From: DAOTXS01 sp034435055
GTDB taxonomy: Bacteria > Chloroflexota > Anaerolineae > UBA4142
NCBI GenBank assembly: GCA_034435055.1
Contig: DAOTXS010000040.1
Span: 157,908-221,907, forward strand
DNA length: 64,000 nucleotides
Direction: 5' to 3'
In this document: one piece after another, positions 33,764-42,529 of the stretch
Position numbering within the stretch: position 1 is the stretch's first letter
How the letters are laid out: every line of letters starts with the position of its first letter
The notes under the pieces: generated by a model
What the model was told of the DNA's origin: nothing
The model's database searches: none
The model's input: the letters and a program-made list of their open reading frames with translations, nothing else
Program-made: the position numbers and the translations under genes

Positions 33764-36406
33764 CTACTTGACTCCGGCAGCTTGCGCCTTCTCGCTTTCC
33801 AGCCGCAACGAGATTGCTTGCGACACGCCGTCCTCGCTCATCGTGATGCCGTACACCGCATCCGCACTTTCCATCGTCGTGCGATTGTGCGTGATGACAA
33901 TGAATTGTGTGCCAGCCGTCAGCGTCCGCAACGCATCGCGGAAACGCGCCACGTTCGCTTCATCGAGCGCGGCGTCCACTTCGTCCAACACACAGAACGG
34001 CGTCGGCGAAACTTTCAGGATTGCAAACAACAACGCGGTCGCGGTCAGCGCGCGTTCGCCGCCGGACAACATCGCCAGATGCGCCGAACGTTTGCCGGGT
34101 GGACGCGCGACCACATCGATGCCGGTTGCCGTAATATCTTCAGGATTCGTCAGTTCCAGCCGGGCGGTGCCGCCGTTGAACAAAATCGTAAAAAATTTTG
34201 TGAACTCGACGTTGACCGCTTTGAATGTCTCTTGAAATTTTTCGCGCATGATTTGATCGAGTTCAGAAATCGCGACGTTCAATTTTTCGATGGCGTGTTG
34301 CGCGTCGGTCGCTTGCTCGGTCAAAAATGTGTGGCGCGCTTTTAATTCATCGTACTCTTGCGGTGCGTTCGGATTCACCGAGCCCATATATTTCAATTGA
34401 TTGCGCAAGCGGCGAATTTCTTTTTCGAGTCCTTCGGGCACGCCGGTCACGACCGGCAACGCGACGACTTCGTCACCCAATTGAAAACGCAATTGCGTGG
34501 GCAAATCTTGATTGACGATGATTGCGGTTTCGCGCGCCGCGCCGTTCGTCTCGTCGCCGGCAATTTTTATTTCTGAAACGATTCGTCCCGACGCGAGATC
34601 ATCTTCGATTTCTGTTTCAAGACGCGCGATTTCGGCGCGACTCCGTTCCGCGTCCAGCACCGCGCGATTGTGTGATTCTTCAAACTCGGCGAGCCGCGCG
34701 CGCTCCAACGATTCTTGTTCTTCCAAATCGACCTGCGATTTTTCCAATTCCGCAAGTTTCGCTTCAGTCGGCAAAGTCGTTTCGTCATTTTGCGCGAGCG
34801 CGCGCGCCGATTCATCCGCTCGCGCTTGCAATTCGTTGCGTTGCGAGGTTAGCGTTTCCACTTCGTGCTGGGTCGTTTCGGCGCGACGCGAGCGCGCGGC
34901 GATTTGTGCGTCCCACTGCGCCAGCCCCGCGCGCGCTGATTGTTCTTCCGCACGAATACTTGCGACTTCGCGGTCGGCTATTGTGAGCAACGCGCGTAAC
35001 TCGGTGATCGATGCGCGCGCGGATTCGGCGGCGCGTTCGGCTTCGGCGCGTTTCAATTCAAACGAGGTGAGCCGGTCGGCTTGAACGCTCAACGACGATG
35101 CCGCGCGCAAGCCGTCTTCGAACACGCCAAGCCGCGATTTGAGTTCGGCGAGTTTCTTGGCGAGTGCTTGAATCTCCGGTTGGCTTTCCTGCAAAATCGT
35201 CTCGGCGTTTTTGGCGCGATGTTCCAGTTCGCGCAATTCTTTTTCCGCCGTCGATAATTTTTCTGCGAGCGAATTGTGTTCTTGCTCTTTGACGATGCGT
35301 TTATTCGTTGTTTCCTGAATTTGTTGCTCTTGATAACGTTTCGATTCGGTGAGCGATTCGATTTCCGCCACGGCTTCATCGCGTTGTTGGATGGTGAATC
35401 GCAAGCGCTCTTCGAGCACCGCGAGTTCGCGCGTACGTGTGGCGTGTGTCTGTTCAAGTTGAGTTCGCGCGCGCCGCGCTTCGGCAAGTGTTGCGCGCAA
35501 TTCTTGTCCTTGCCGCCGCAGTTGCGCAAGTTGAGCCGCCAGTTCTTGCACGCTCGCGCGGCGCGCGTTCAAAATATCGCGCGTCGATTTTTCGCGCAAA
35601 GCGGTTTCTTGCGCCGCTTGTTGTGCGCGTGCCCATTGGAACGCGTACCACAAACGCAATTTCTCATCCAGCGCGGAAACGACGCCGTCGTAATTGCGCG
35701 CGCGGTCGGCTTGACGCGCAAGCGAGGGAAGCCGCGGCGAAATTTCGTTGATGATGTCGTTGACGCGGACGAGGTTTTGTTGCGTCTCTTGCAATTTGTC
35801 GATGGCGTTCTGGCGTTTCGATTGATAGAGTCCGATGCCGGCGGCTTCTTCAAACAATGCGCGACGTTCTTCCGGGCGCAACGACAACGCTTGATCGACG
35901 AGACCTTGCCCAATGACGGCGTACGTATTCTTCGCCAAGCCCCAACGGGCGAGGAGTTCTAAAATGTCGCGCAAGCGAACGCGCGAACCGTTGAGATAAT
36001 ATTCGTTGCCGCCGTCGCGGTAGGCACGACGACCCAGCGTCACTTCGGATGGATTCGAGCGGAGGAGTTCAGTAACCGGGTCAAGTTTCGTTCCGGATTT
36101 TTCCTCTGTACGCTCCGCGTCTGTGGTTTCCTGTGTCCACGGATCCGGATTTTCCAACGTCATCGTTACTTCTGCCATTCCCATTCGTGGACGCGTGGCG
36201 CTGCCGGTGAAAATCACATCTTCGGTTTTCTTGACACGGATTTCGCTGAACGATTGCTCGCCCATCACCCAGCGTACTGCATCGGCGATGTTAGATTTGC
36301 CGGAGCCATTTGGTCCGACAATCGCAGTAACGCCGAGATCGAAGATGAAATGACTGCGGTTGGCGAATGTCTTAAAGCCGTGGAGTTCGAGATGTTTGAG
36401 ATACAT
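33764..36406 (-). CDS. smc: Chromosome segregation ATPase SMC, short form without recognisable hinge
   Basis: SMC ATPase of 880 residues, while bacterial SMC is normally about 1150-1200. The head is intact: N-terminal FKTFANRSHF and Walker A GPNGSGKSN (about 32-40); C-terminal LGDEVVALPVVTGVPEGLEK, SVNPNAPQEYDELK, signature LSGGERALTATALLFAI and Walker B FCVLDEVDAALDEAN. Between about 170 and 640 there is continuous Ala/Glu/Arg-rich coiled coil, and the globular hinge with its conserved glycines is not seen. The likely junction is near ELKSRLGVFEDGLRAASSL (about 430). Coils and ATPase remain in one frame, so no frameshift explains the loss. An ATG at 36406 and a promoter-like module at 36443-36471 lie upstream. 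Confidence 0.9.
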   Translation of the reverse strand: MYLKHLELHGFKTFANRSHFIFDLGVTAIVGPNGSGKSNIADAVRWVMGEQSFSEIRVKKTEDVIFTGSATRPRMGMAEVTMTLENPDPWTQETTDAERTEEKSGTKLDPVTELLRSNPSEVTLGRRAYRDGGNEYYLNGSRVRLRDILELLARWGLAKNTYAVIGQGLVDQALSLRPEERRALFEEAAGIGLYQSKRQNAIDKLQETQQNLVRVNDIINEISPRLPSLARQADRARNYDGVVSALDEKLRLWYAFQWARAQQAAQETALREKSTRDILNARRASVQELAAQLAQLRRQGQELRATLAEARRARTQLEQTHATRTRELAVLEERLRFTIQQRDEAVAEIESLTESKRYQEQQIQETTNKRIVKEQEHNSLAEKLSTAEKELRELEHRAKNAETILQESQPEIQALAKKLAELKSRLGVFEDGLRAASSLSVQADRLTSFELKRAEAERAAESARASITELRALLTIADREVASIRAEEQSARAGLAQWDAQIAARSRRAETTQHEVETLTSQRNELQARADESARALAQNDETTLPTEAKLAELEKSQVDLEEQESLERARLAEFEESHNRAVLDAERSRAEIARLETEIEDDLASGRIVSEIKIAGDETNGAARETAIIVNQDLPTQLRFQLGDEVVALPVVTGVPEGLEKEIRRLRNQLKYMGSVNPNAPQEYDELKARHTFLTEQATDAQHAIEKLNVAISELDQIMREKFQETFKAVNVEFTKFFTILFNGGTARLELTNPEDITATGIDVVARPPGKRSAHLAMLSGGERALTATALLFAILKVSPTPFCVLDEVDAALDEANVARFRDALRTLTAGTQFIVITHNRTTMESADAVYGITMSEDGVSQAISLRLESEKAQAAGVK

Positions 36407-36442
36407 TTGGGATTTATGAGTTCAGACGTTCAAAGCGGTTGG

Positions 36443-36471
36443 AGTATACAACAAGAGGGGCGGATAAACAA
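36443..36471 (-). promoter_or_regulatory. Promoter-like module upstream of smc
   Basis: On the minus strand TTGTTT (36466-36471) and TATACT (36443-36448) are spaced by 17 bases, 37 bases before the smc ATG. The same arrangement with high sequence similarity occurs at 38975-39003 before the diguanylate cyclase gene. Confidence 0.5.
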
Positions 36472-36490
36472 ACGAATCGGAAGTTAGAGA

Positions 36491-36556
36491 TTTGATTTTG
36501 CGACGCGCCACTTGCATCTCGCAACTATCCATCGGCAACCTAGCCCCCTTCGTTAG
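36491..36556. repeat. Dispersed repeat, family 2, degenerate copy
   Basis: GATTTTGCGACGCGCCACTTGC and following bases up to TTCGTTAGG match the 30026-30096 copy with many changes. It overlaps the last codons of the diguanylate cyclase gene, which is therefore flanked on both sides by oppositely oriented family-2 copies. Confidence 0.65.
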
Positions 36557-38825
36557 GATGCATCGAGAGGGGAAGAATCCGAACGAATTAACAAGGTTGG
36601 GGCTACCACGCGATTACGGCCTGCTTGTTTTGCGGCATACATCGCTTGATCGGCGCGTTGAATGAGGGCATCAATACTCGTATCCCGGGTGGAGTCGAAC
36701 GCCACAATGCCGATGCTGGTTGTAAGGCCAACGTGACCGGTATCGGTGGGATGTGTAAGCCGCGAATGCCGACAAGCAATCGTTCGGCGGATTGTTGCGC
36801 GGTCTCTAAATCGGTCTCGGGCATCAGGATGACAAATTCCTCACCACCGTAGCGACCGAGAATATCGGCGGCGCGTAGATTTTTCTGCAAATATTGCGCG
36901 AGTTCTTTCAGGAAAAGATCGCCCACGGTGTGACCGTATTGATCGTTGATTTGTTTGAAATGGTCAATGTCGACCATAATGGCGGCGAGCGGACGATGAT
37001 AGCGTTGCGCTTGTTCAAGTGCTTTCGCACCCAAGATCAGCAAATGGCGACGGTTGAAAATGCCAGTGAGGAAATCGGTGATCGCAAGGTAATGTAATTC
37101 GGCGGTACGCTTTGCCACTAGCCCTTCGAGACCGGTGACAAGCACGGAGAGTTGGGCAATCATATCGTTGAACGATTCGGTCAGAAAACCGATTTCGTCG
37201 CGCGATTGAATGGGCATTTTGATCGTGCGGTTGCCTGCGTTCACTTGACGCACGCCTGCCAATAGCAGATTGAGCGGCGCGACGATCATAAAGTAGAGTA
37301 GCGCCGGCACACCAACAACAATCAGTAGACTGCTGACCAGAATCAGGTATGCGAGTGGGGCGAGCAGTCGGTGCACATGGTGACGAAAATCCAGATAAAT
37401 ATCCTGTACAAATCCGCCGGATTCGCCACGAAGGGGGAGATGGGCAAAACTGACTTGACGCGGCGGGTGCGCTAAATCGCCCGAAACCGCGCCGATGAGC
37501 CATACGTTCTCGAAGGGATTCTGATCCGGGTCAAAGGTCAGTTTTTCTGGCAGACCATTGTAAGTGATTTCAAAACTGCCATTCCGCTCCAGAACCAACT
37601 GGAACATAACGGTGGACTGGCGATTAAAAAAGAAAGCCACTTTTGACCAGGTTACGGTCAAGTGTTCGCCATCGTTCTTGGCGAAGATGCTCCCGCCCGC
37701 TTCGGGAGCGAGATGCGAATTCATTAGAAAGATGGCGGGCGAGGTTCCGTAGCGATATTGCACCGAGCGATCATCCAGGGGTTGGTCAATGCTGACCGTT
37801 CCCGCATCGGTGACAAAAATCCTTTGACCTGTCGTGCCAAAAAATGGAAAAGCAAAGTAAAGTGCCGCTTGGTCTACACCCTCACTAGTAGATATGTTTA
37901 ATTCTTGTCCCAGGTCATCGTCAAAACGAAATGGCACGTGTGTTACATCATATCCGCCCATCGCGTTGGGAGTAAAGCGTAGGGTTTGGTAATCGGCAAT
38001 CGGCAGACGATATTCTGCCGCATAGGCGGGGGTTATCACCCAGCCAACACTGTTCAACACGATCAAAAGCGCAGTTAGGGTTGTGCCAGCTAACTTGACC
38101 ATGAACGAAGTTGATTCAGGCAGGGCATTGAGGTAGGCGATGGCGAATGCAAAAAGTGCGCATGCAAGCCCCAGCGACATGCCCACTTGGTACAGTACCG
38201 TCGAAATATAAATGTTTGTTCGCGATAGATTGACCACCGCCAATGCCAGTGTGAACAGAAAGACCAGCGCCATCATGCGCGCGGCTTGCGCCCCACGTCC
38301 TTGCGGGCGCAATACTTTGTGAATCCAGAGGGTCGCACGCTCATCGGAAGAAATGGCTTGCCGGATGAAAGCAAGGGGGACCCAAAGAAATCCAGCGACG
38401 AGCACCCTATCCATCTCGCCTGAGCGATATTGCACCCATCCTGCTGATAATTCGTTAAAGCGATAAAACGCAAACTGCATTTCCCAAAGCATGTAGAGGA
38501 TTGAGCCCGCCAGCACAAGCCGCGCCTCCCATTTCTTACGCGGATCGAAACTGGGAAAAGAGTAGGCGAATTGCAACAGAAGCAGGAGACAAAGCGCGAC
38601 AACGCTATTTTGGAGAAAGACGGCAGGGAGACGTTGAGAGGGCACAAGGGCAACATCACAAAAGAGCAAAAAGATGAAGAGGGTAGTCGTGCCCAAAAAG
38701 GCAACCAACAATCTCATCTGTGTTGGAGAACTGGCGTGGCGCAACCGAGTTGCCAGGTAAAGGGTAATCACGCCTGCCAGAATCAATTCAGTCAAGTAGC
38801 CGATAGCGGCGGGTGTGAGATACAT
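36553..38825 (-). CDS. Membrane diguanylate cyclase (GGDEF) with HAMP domain, frameshifted near its C-terminus
   Basis: Predicted c-di-GMP synthase. Seven hydrophobic helices (about 1-280), an extracytoplasmic beta-rich region (about 280-480), a transmembrane helix plus HAMP (about 485-555), and GGDEF (about 575-740). The active site is GGEEF, preceded by a RAAD inhibitory site. After GLHIP the frame is broken near 36746-36751 by an apparent one-base loss. The remaining domain (DTGHVGLTTSIGIVAFDS, then QRADQAMYAAKQAGRNRVV) continues perfectly in the next frame to a stop at 36553-36555. The unshifted frame instead ends at 36603 with unrelated residues. A recent mutation or a sequencing error are both possible. 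Confidence 0.82.
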
Positions 38826-38865
38826 TGGAAGTTAGAGCTTGAAGGTTGAATAGTTGAATGCAAGG

Positions 38866-38979
38866 ATAGTAACTAATGGTGCTAGTTTGCAGGTGGATGG
38901 CTGTGAGATTCAAGTAGCGCGTTGCAAAATCAAAGCACAAAATATGCTCAAGAATCGCACTAGCACCATTAGTTAGTAT
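38866..38979. repeat. MITE-like element, family 2, full copy
   Basis: About 114 bases with 20-base terminal inverted repeats (38866-38885 and 38960-38979, 19 of 20 matching, core ACTAATGGTGCTAG) and TA dinucleotides at the borders. The interior matches the 30026 and 36491 copies. It sits between the diguanylate cyclase gene start and the IS630 element; the rest of 38826-39130 holds a promoter-like module and an imperfect palindrome but no gene. Confidence 0.8.
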
Positions 38980-39003
38980 ACAGCAAGAAGCGTGGATAAA
39001 CAA
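38975..39003 (-). promoter_or_regulatory. Promoter-like module upstream of the diguanylate cyclase gene
   Basis: Minus strand TTGTTT (38998-39003) and TATACT (38975-38980), 17-base spacing, overlapping the outer end of the MITE-like element. The element and a 40-base stretch lie between it and the ATG at 38825, giving a leader of about 145 bases. Confidence 0.45.
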
Positions 39004-39029
39004 ATTAAGAACCGATGCTACGCGGTCTC

Positions 39030-39099
39030 ACCGCTGAGAACGCAGAGGTCGCAGAGAAAAACATTGAAAAATCTCGGCGTTCTCCGCGTGCTCTGCGGT
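39030..39099. repeat. Imperfect palindrome of CGCAGAG-type units
   Basis: ACCGCTGAGAACGCAGAG on the left and CTCCGCGTGCTCTGCGGT on the right pair imperfectly around an A-rich loop. Similar GCGTCTCTGCG-type units occur near 32340. It lies 32 bases before the IS630 element and shows no coding potential. Confidence 0.5.
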
Positions 39100-39130
39100 A
39101 AAATCAATCTGGATTGCGTAAGGTGAGTTA

Positions 39131-40221
39131 TTGAACTTCGCATAAATAATCGAAAGAGCGTATGCTGTGGACCATGCGACCCTATGGATCTCCACAGCAA
39201 TTGGAAAAACGACGACGGTATGCGCTCCGGTTGCTCAAAGCCGGCAAAAGCCTTGCTGCGGTTGCGCGAGCCGTTTGTGCATCCGTGAGTTCGGTATGGG
39301 AATGGCGTCAAACCTATCGAAAGCACGGAGCGAAAGGATTATGTGCCACGCCGACGCCTGGTCGCCCACCGGCGTTGTCTCCAGCTCAGAAAGAGAAACT
39401 GGTTCAACTGCTCCTGCGTGGACCAAAGGCAGGGGGCTTTGACACCGAACTCTGGACACTCAAGCGCGTTGCCAAGCTGATTCGCTGTAAGTTCAAGGTG
39501 CGTTATCATCCTGGGCATGTTTGGAAGTTGTTGACCCAACTCGGCTGGAGTTGTCAAAAACCGGAACGCCGCGCCACACAACGCGATGAAGCCGCGATTG
39601 CACACTGGAAGCGATACGTTTGGCCGCAGATCAAGAAGAAAGCCCAACGGTTAGGCGCGCACCTCGTTTTTCTCGATGAAAGCGGCTTTTTGCTCATTCC
39701 CAACGTGAAGCGAACATGGGCTCCACGCGGGCAAACACCGGTCGTGCATTATCGTCTCTCGCATCAGAAACTTTCTGCTATCAGTGCGCTGTCCGTTTCA
39801 CCTCAACGTAAACACATTGTGCTTTATTTGCAGTTTCGTCAACGGGCTTTCAAAGGCCCTGATGTTCAAGCGTTTCTCGTAGAATTACTCCGGCAGGTAC
39901 GCGGACCGATTATCCTGTTGTGGGATCGCGGCCCTATCCACACTGATGGCGGCGTGCAAACATTCATTGAGAAATACCCACGACTGCACAGGGAATACTT
40001 TCCGGGTTATGCGCCTGAACTCAATCCTGCCGAGTACATCTGGACTCAAGCGGATGCCGTGTTAGCCAACAGTACGCCTGAAGATCTGAAAGAGCTAGGA
40101 ACGCGCCTGAATAAAGCCAAACGTCGGCTGCACAATTCCCAGCAATTGCTGTGGTCTTGTATCTGGGCGTCCGATCTGCCTTGGACGCATTAGACCTTTC
40201 GATTACTTATGCGAAACTCAA
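39131..40221 (+). mobile_element. IS630-family insertion sequence, intact
   Basis: About 1091 bases, bounded by TA on both sides (39129-39130, 40222-40223), the IS630 target duplication. Terminal inverted repeats of 27-29 bases (39128-39156 and 40196-40224, about 26 of 29 matching, core TTCGCATAA). It encodes one full-length transposase. It lies between the diguanylate cyclase region and a PycTM-like gene. Confidence 0.92.
39162..40193 (+). CDS. IS630-family DDE transposase
   Basis: Transposase of 343 residues in a single frame. An N-terminal helix-turn-helix (about 17-65, LLKAGKSLAAVARAV...SVWEWRQTYRK) is followed by a winged-helix region and the DDE domain: FLDESGF (about 171), LLWDRGPIHTD (about 258) and LNPAEYIW (about 295), all catalytic acids present. 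ATG 39174 (MRPYGSPQQLEKRR) is an alternative start; neither has a clear ribosome-binding site, as is common in insertion sequences. No frameshift, so the element is probably active or recently active. Confidence 0.95.
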   Translation: MLWTMRPYGSPQQLEKRRRYALRLLKAGKSLAAVARAVCASVSSVWEWRQTYRKHGAKGLCATPTPGRPPALSPAQKEKLVQLLLRGPKAGGFDTELWTLKRVAKLIRCKFKVRYHPGHVWKLLTQLGWSCQKPERRATQRDEAAIAHWKRYVWPQIKKKAQRLGAHLVFLDESGFLLIPNVKRTWAPRGQTPVVHYRLSHQKLSAISALSVSPQRKHIVLYLQFRQRAFKGPDVQAFLVELLRQVRGPIILLWDRGPIHTDGGVQTFIEKYPRLHREYFPGYAPELNPAEYIWTQADAVLANSTPEDLKELGTRLNKAKRRLHNSQQLLWSCIWASDLPWTH

Positions 40222-40279
40222 TAAGAATATCGAGGATGGAGCGGTCTTAATTTTTCACCACTACCTTATCCTGCAATTT

Positions 40280-40855
40280 TTACCCGATGGCGAACATTAC
40301 CAGCGCAGCAAGCACAGTCGCTAACCACAAGATGCTCGACCACTGGAACAAGTGAATACTTTGGTTCACATACTTTTGTTTGACCTGATAGATATTTGCA
40401 ATCTCCATGATTTGATTGGCATAGTCGTGCAGAATTTCATTGGGCGTCATCCCGCCAAGTTTCTCAGCGTACAGCATTTCATCCGATTTGAATTTCTTCA
40501 AGAGGATGAGCGGAAAGATCAAGCCCGGCGCGGTAGTGTCAGGCGCCAGCGTGTTGGGTCGTGCGGTGAAAACGCGAACGGCTACCCAAATAACCAGAAA
40601 CGCAATCAAAAGATAAGCGACGAGTAAACCTTGGCTGACAACGCGGAGTGCGGCTTGTGTTGGATTGGTTGGTACTTGTTGAAAAATATTCGTGACCAGC
40701 GAACCAAGCGCGGCGGACAAGATGCCAACGGCGGCAAGTACAAAGCCGGCTTTTTGATCCATAAAACGAATCAGCTCTTGCATGTTTTGAAAACACTTGT
40801 TGGCGTAATCCAACCGCATTGCCGTTTGTGGCGAATTCTCTTGAATGTTTTCCAT
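40280..40855 (-). CDS. PycTM-like (Pycsar effector family) membrane protein
   Basis: Protein of 191 residues with the layout of DUF5706/PycTM effectors. An N-terminal helix ends in ELIRFMDQKAGFVLAAVGIL (about 27-46), close to the family's DxKA(S/G) entry into the first membrane helix. Then come a second helix (about 74-94), a cytosolic stretch with EKLGGMTPNEILHDYANQIM, and a final helix after KYVNQSIHLFQWSSILWL. In Pycsar defence, cCMP or cUMP made by a cyclase opens such proteins in the membrane. No uridylate or cytidylate cyclase lies beside it; it starts 9 bases after the RmlD-like gene (GAGG ribosome-binding site). An ordinary membrane protein cannot be excluded. Confidence 0.55.
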   Translation of the reverse strand: MENIQENSPQTAMRLDYANKCFQNMQELIRFMDQKAGFVLAAVGILSAALGSLVTNIFQQVPTNPTQAALRVVSQGLLVAYLLIAFLVIWVAVRVFTARPNTLAPDTTAPGLIFPLILLKKFKSDEMLYAEKLGGMTPNEILHDYANQIMEIANIYQVKQKYVNQSIHLFQWSSILWLATVLAALVMFAIG

Positions 40856-40864
40856 CTTGATTCC

Positions 40865-41692
40865 TCATGCGTTTACAAAATCGATAAGAACCTGATCGAC
40901 CGAGCGCAATCGAGTGCTCAGAATTTTTTGCGCCAGCGAAATGTCGAGCGCGCAATCACGCGGACGCGGCACGGGCGACGACGCGCTGAGCGCGGGTGCG
41001 AATTTCGGTTCGACGCGGAACGCGCGCGCGAGTTTCAACCCAAATTCATAGCGACTCAGACGTTGCGGTCCCACAACATTCACCCTGCCGATGAAATCAT
41101 TAGTGACTAGTTCGATCAGTGCGTCCGCGAGATCATCCACAAAAATCGGACAACGGTATTCGTCCGTGAACAGCCGTGGCATTTCGCCGGCAATGGTTTG
41201 GCGCGTGCGCGGATCCATCGGATCGAATCCGTAGACCAACGACGTTCGCGCGATCACTGCGTTGGCGTGTTCCGCTTTGACAACTTGTTCCGCGCGCGCT
41301 TTCGATTCGCCGTACGGCGTGATCGGCGCAGGGTCGTCGTCTTCGGTATACGGCGCGTGCTCGCCGTCGAAAATCACGTCAGTGGAAAGGTGAATCAAGC
41401 GCGCGTTGCATTGCGCCGCCGCGCGCGCGACGTTGCGCGTACCCTCGACGTTCGTCGTCATCATTGCTTCGCCGGACATTGACGCGGCGGTGTGAATGAC
41501 CGCATCGGGACGAAAATCAGCGCACAGACGATTGACGGCATCCGCATCACGGACATCCATATAAAACGCGGCAACACTGGGGGAGATGATGCGATGCGTG
41601 AGGTACGTTGCCGCGCTCTTCCATTCTTTGGGCGCCCGTTGCAAAATCCTTGCGCCGATATAACCGCTACCACCGGTGACAAGTAGTTTCAT
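40865..41692 (-). CDS. RmlD-like dTDP-4-dehydrorhamnose reductase family protein
   Basis: Extended short-chain reductase of 275 residues. The NAD(P) motif is TGGSGYIGARI (about 6-16), DAVIHTAA (about 63-70) corresponds to the NAG-like region, STDVIFDG has the catalytic Thr/Ser site and YGESKARAE holds the YxxxK pair. The RmlD substrate-binding half follows. Sugar-nucleotide reduction is likely, but the exact sugar is not shown; no rmlA, B or C is near. It is followed by the PycTM-like gene at 9 bases and preceded by a tandem-repeat spacer after rnc. Confidence 0.85.
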   Translation of the reverse strand: MKLLVTGGSGYIGARILQRAPKEWKSAATYLTHRIISPSVAAFYMDVRDADAVNRLCADFRPDAVIHTAASMSGEAMMTTNVEGTRNVARAAAQCNARLIHLSTDVIFDGEHAPYTEDDDPAPITPYGESKARAEQVVKAEHANAVIARTSLVYGFDPMDPRTRQTIAGEMPRLFTDEYRCPIFVDDLADALIELVTNDFIGRVNVVGPQRLSRYEFGLKLARAFRVEPKFAPALSASSPVPRPRDCALDISLAQKILSTRLRSVDQVLIDFVNA

Positions 41693-41698
41693 TTTTAC

Positions 41699-41783
41699 GT
41701 CGTTACATCGTTACATCGTTGCATCGTGCCAACGAACTAACGATTCAACGATTCAACGAACCAACGAAATGACGATTCAACGA
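41699..41783. repeat. Short tandem repeats (CGTTACAT and CAACGATT units) between rnc and the RmlD-like gene
   Basis: The left half repeats CGTTACAT/CGTTGCAT and the right half repeats CAACGATT/CAACGAAC. The two halves are partly complementary, so the spacer can fold imperfectly. It is another member of the short-unit spacer style seen in the window but with a different unit from GACGAAN. Confidence 0.8.
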
Positions 41784-41788
41784 ACCAT

Positions 41789-42529
41789 CTATTCAACTGT
41801 GCCTTTGAGCGCAAGCAATGCCGCGTGATCTTCTTTGGAGATTTCGGCTTGCAAAGTTTCCAGTGCGACGCGCGCCGCTTCTTGTTCAGCGGTTTGCTTG
41901 TTACGGCCGGTGCCGCGCCCGTACTCTCGCTCTTTGATGATCACTGCAATGGTAAATTCTTTTGCATGATCGGGTCCGCGTGTTTCCACCAGCTGATATT
42001 GCGGCGTGATTTGGAGTCTGCCTTGCGCCAATTCTTGCAACATACTTTTCGCATCGCGGTCGAGTCGCTGATGATACACGCGCTCGGCTTCGGTGGGCAA
42101 GACGCGCAAGATCAACGCGCGCGCCGCGTCCAGTCCTTGATCCAAGTACAACGCGCCAATCAATGCTTCGAATGCGCCGGCAAGAAGCGGCGCGCGTTCA
42201 CGTCCGTGTGCCGCTTCTTCGCCGCGCGACATTAGAAGGTGTGGCGGCAGACCAATGGCAAAGGCAAAGCGCGCCAGCGTTTCGCCTTTGACCAGTGCGG
42301 CGCGGAGAGACGTGAGATCACCTTCGCTCATTTCCGGATAATTTTGATACAAGTACTCTGCCGCGACAAAATCCAAAATCGCATCGCCCAGAAATTCCAA
42401 GCGCTCGTTGTCGAGAAAAGGCAGATCGGTGTTTTCGTTCAGGTAGGAACGATGGGTGAGTGCGCGGATCAACAGCGATTTGTTTTTGAAGACGATGCCG
42501 AGAGCGTTTTCTAAATCAGTCGTTTTCAT
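41789..42529 (-). CDS. rnc: Ribonuclease III
   Basis: Double-strand-specific endoribonuclease of 246 residues for rRNA and mRNA processing. MKTTDLENALGIVFKNKSLL (ATG 42529) is a typical start; a frame extension to 42748 overlaps fabF and has no family match. The signature is NERLEFLGDAILD (about 41-53), with the second acidic site in GAFEALIGALYLDQG. The dsRNA-binding domain covers about 155-225 (DHAKEFTIAVIIKERE, GRNKQTAEQEAARVAL). It overlaps fabF by 14 bases. The run of hairpins in this genome gives it many possible targets. Confidence 0.97.
   Translation of the reverse strand: MKTTDLENALGIVFKNKSLLIRALTHRSYLNENTDLPFLDNERLEFLGDAILDFVAAEYLYQNYPEMSEGDLTSLRAALVKGETLARFAFAIGLPPHLLMSRGEEAAHGRERAPLLAGAFEALIGALYLDQGLDAARALILRVLPTEAERVYHQRLDRDAKSMLQELAQGRLQITPQYQLVETRGPDHAKEFTIAVIIKEREYGRGTGRNKQTAEQEAARVALETLQAEISKEDHAALLALKGTVE

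Noticed and set aside
36553..40855. GGDEF protein plus PycTM-like protein as an anti-phage cyclic-nucleotide system
   Set aside because: GGDEF proteins make c-di-GMP, not cCMP or cUMP. The genes are in separate transcription units split by an IS630 element, and the GGDEF gene has ordinary HAMP signalling architecture. Kept only as an orphan-effector observation.
41699..41783. Tandem CGTTACAT/CAACGATT repeats as a replication-origin iteron array
   Set aside because: Short irregular units, no dnaA-box pattern and no replication gene nearby; they resemble the other spacer repeats of this genome.
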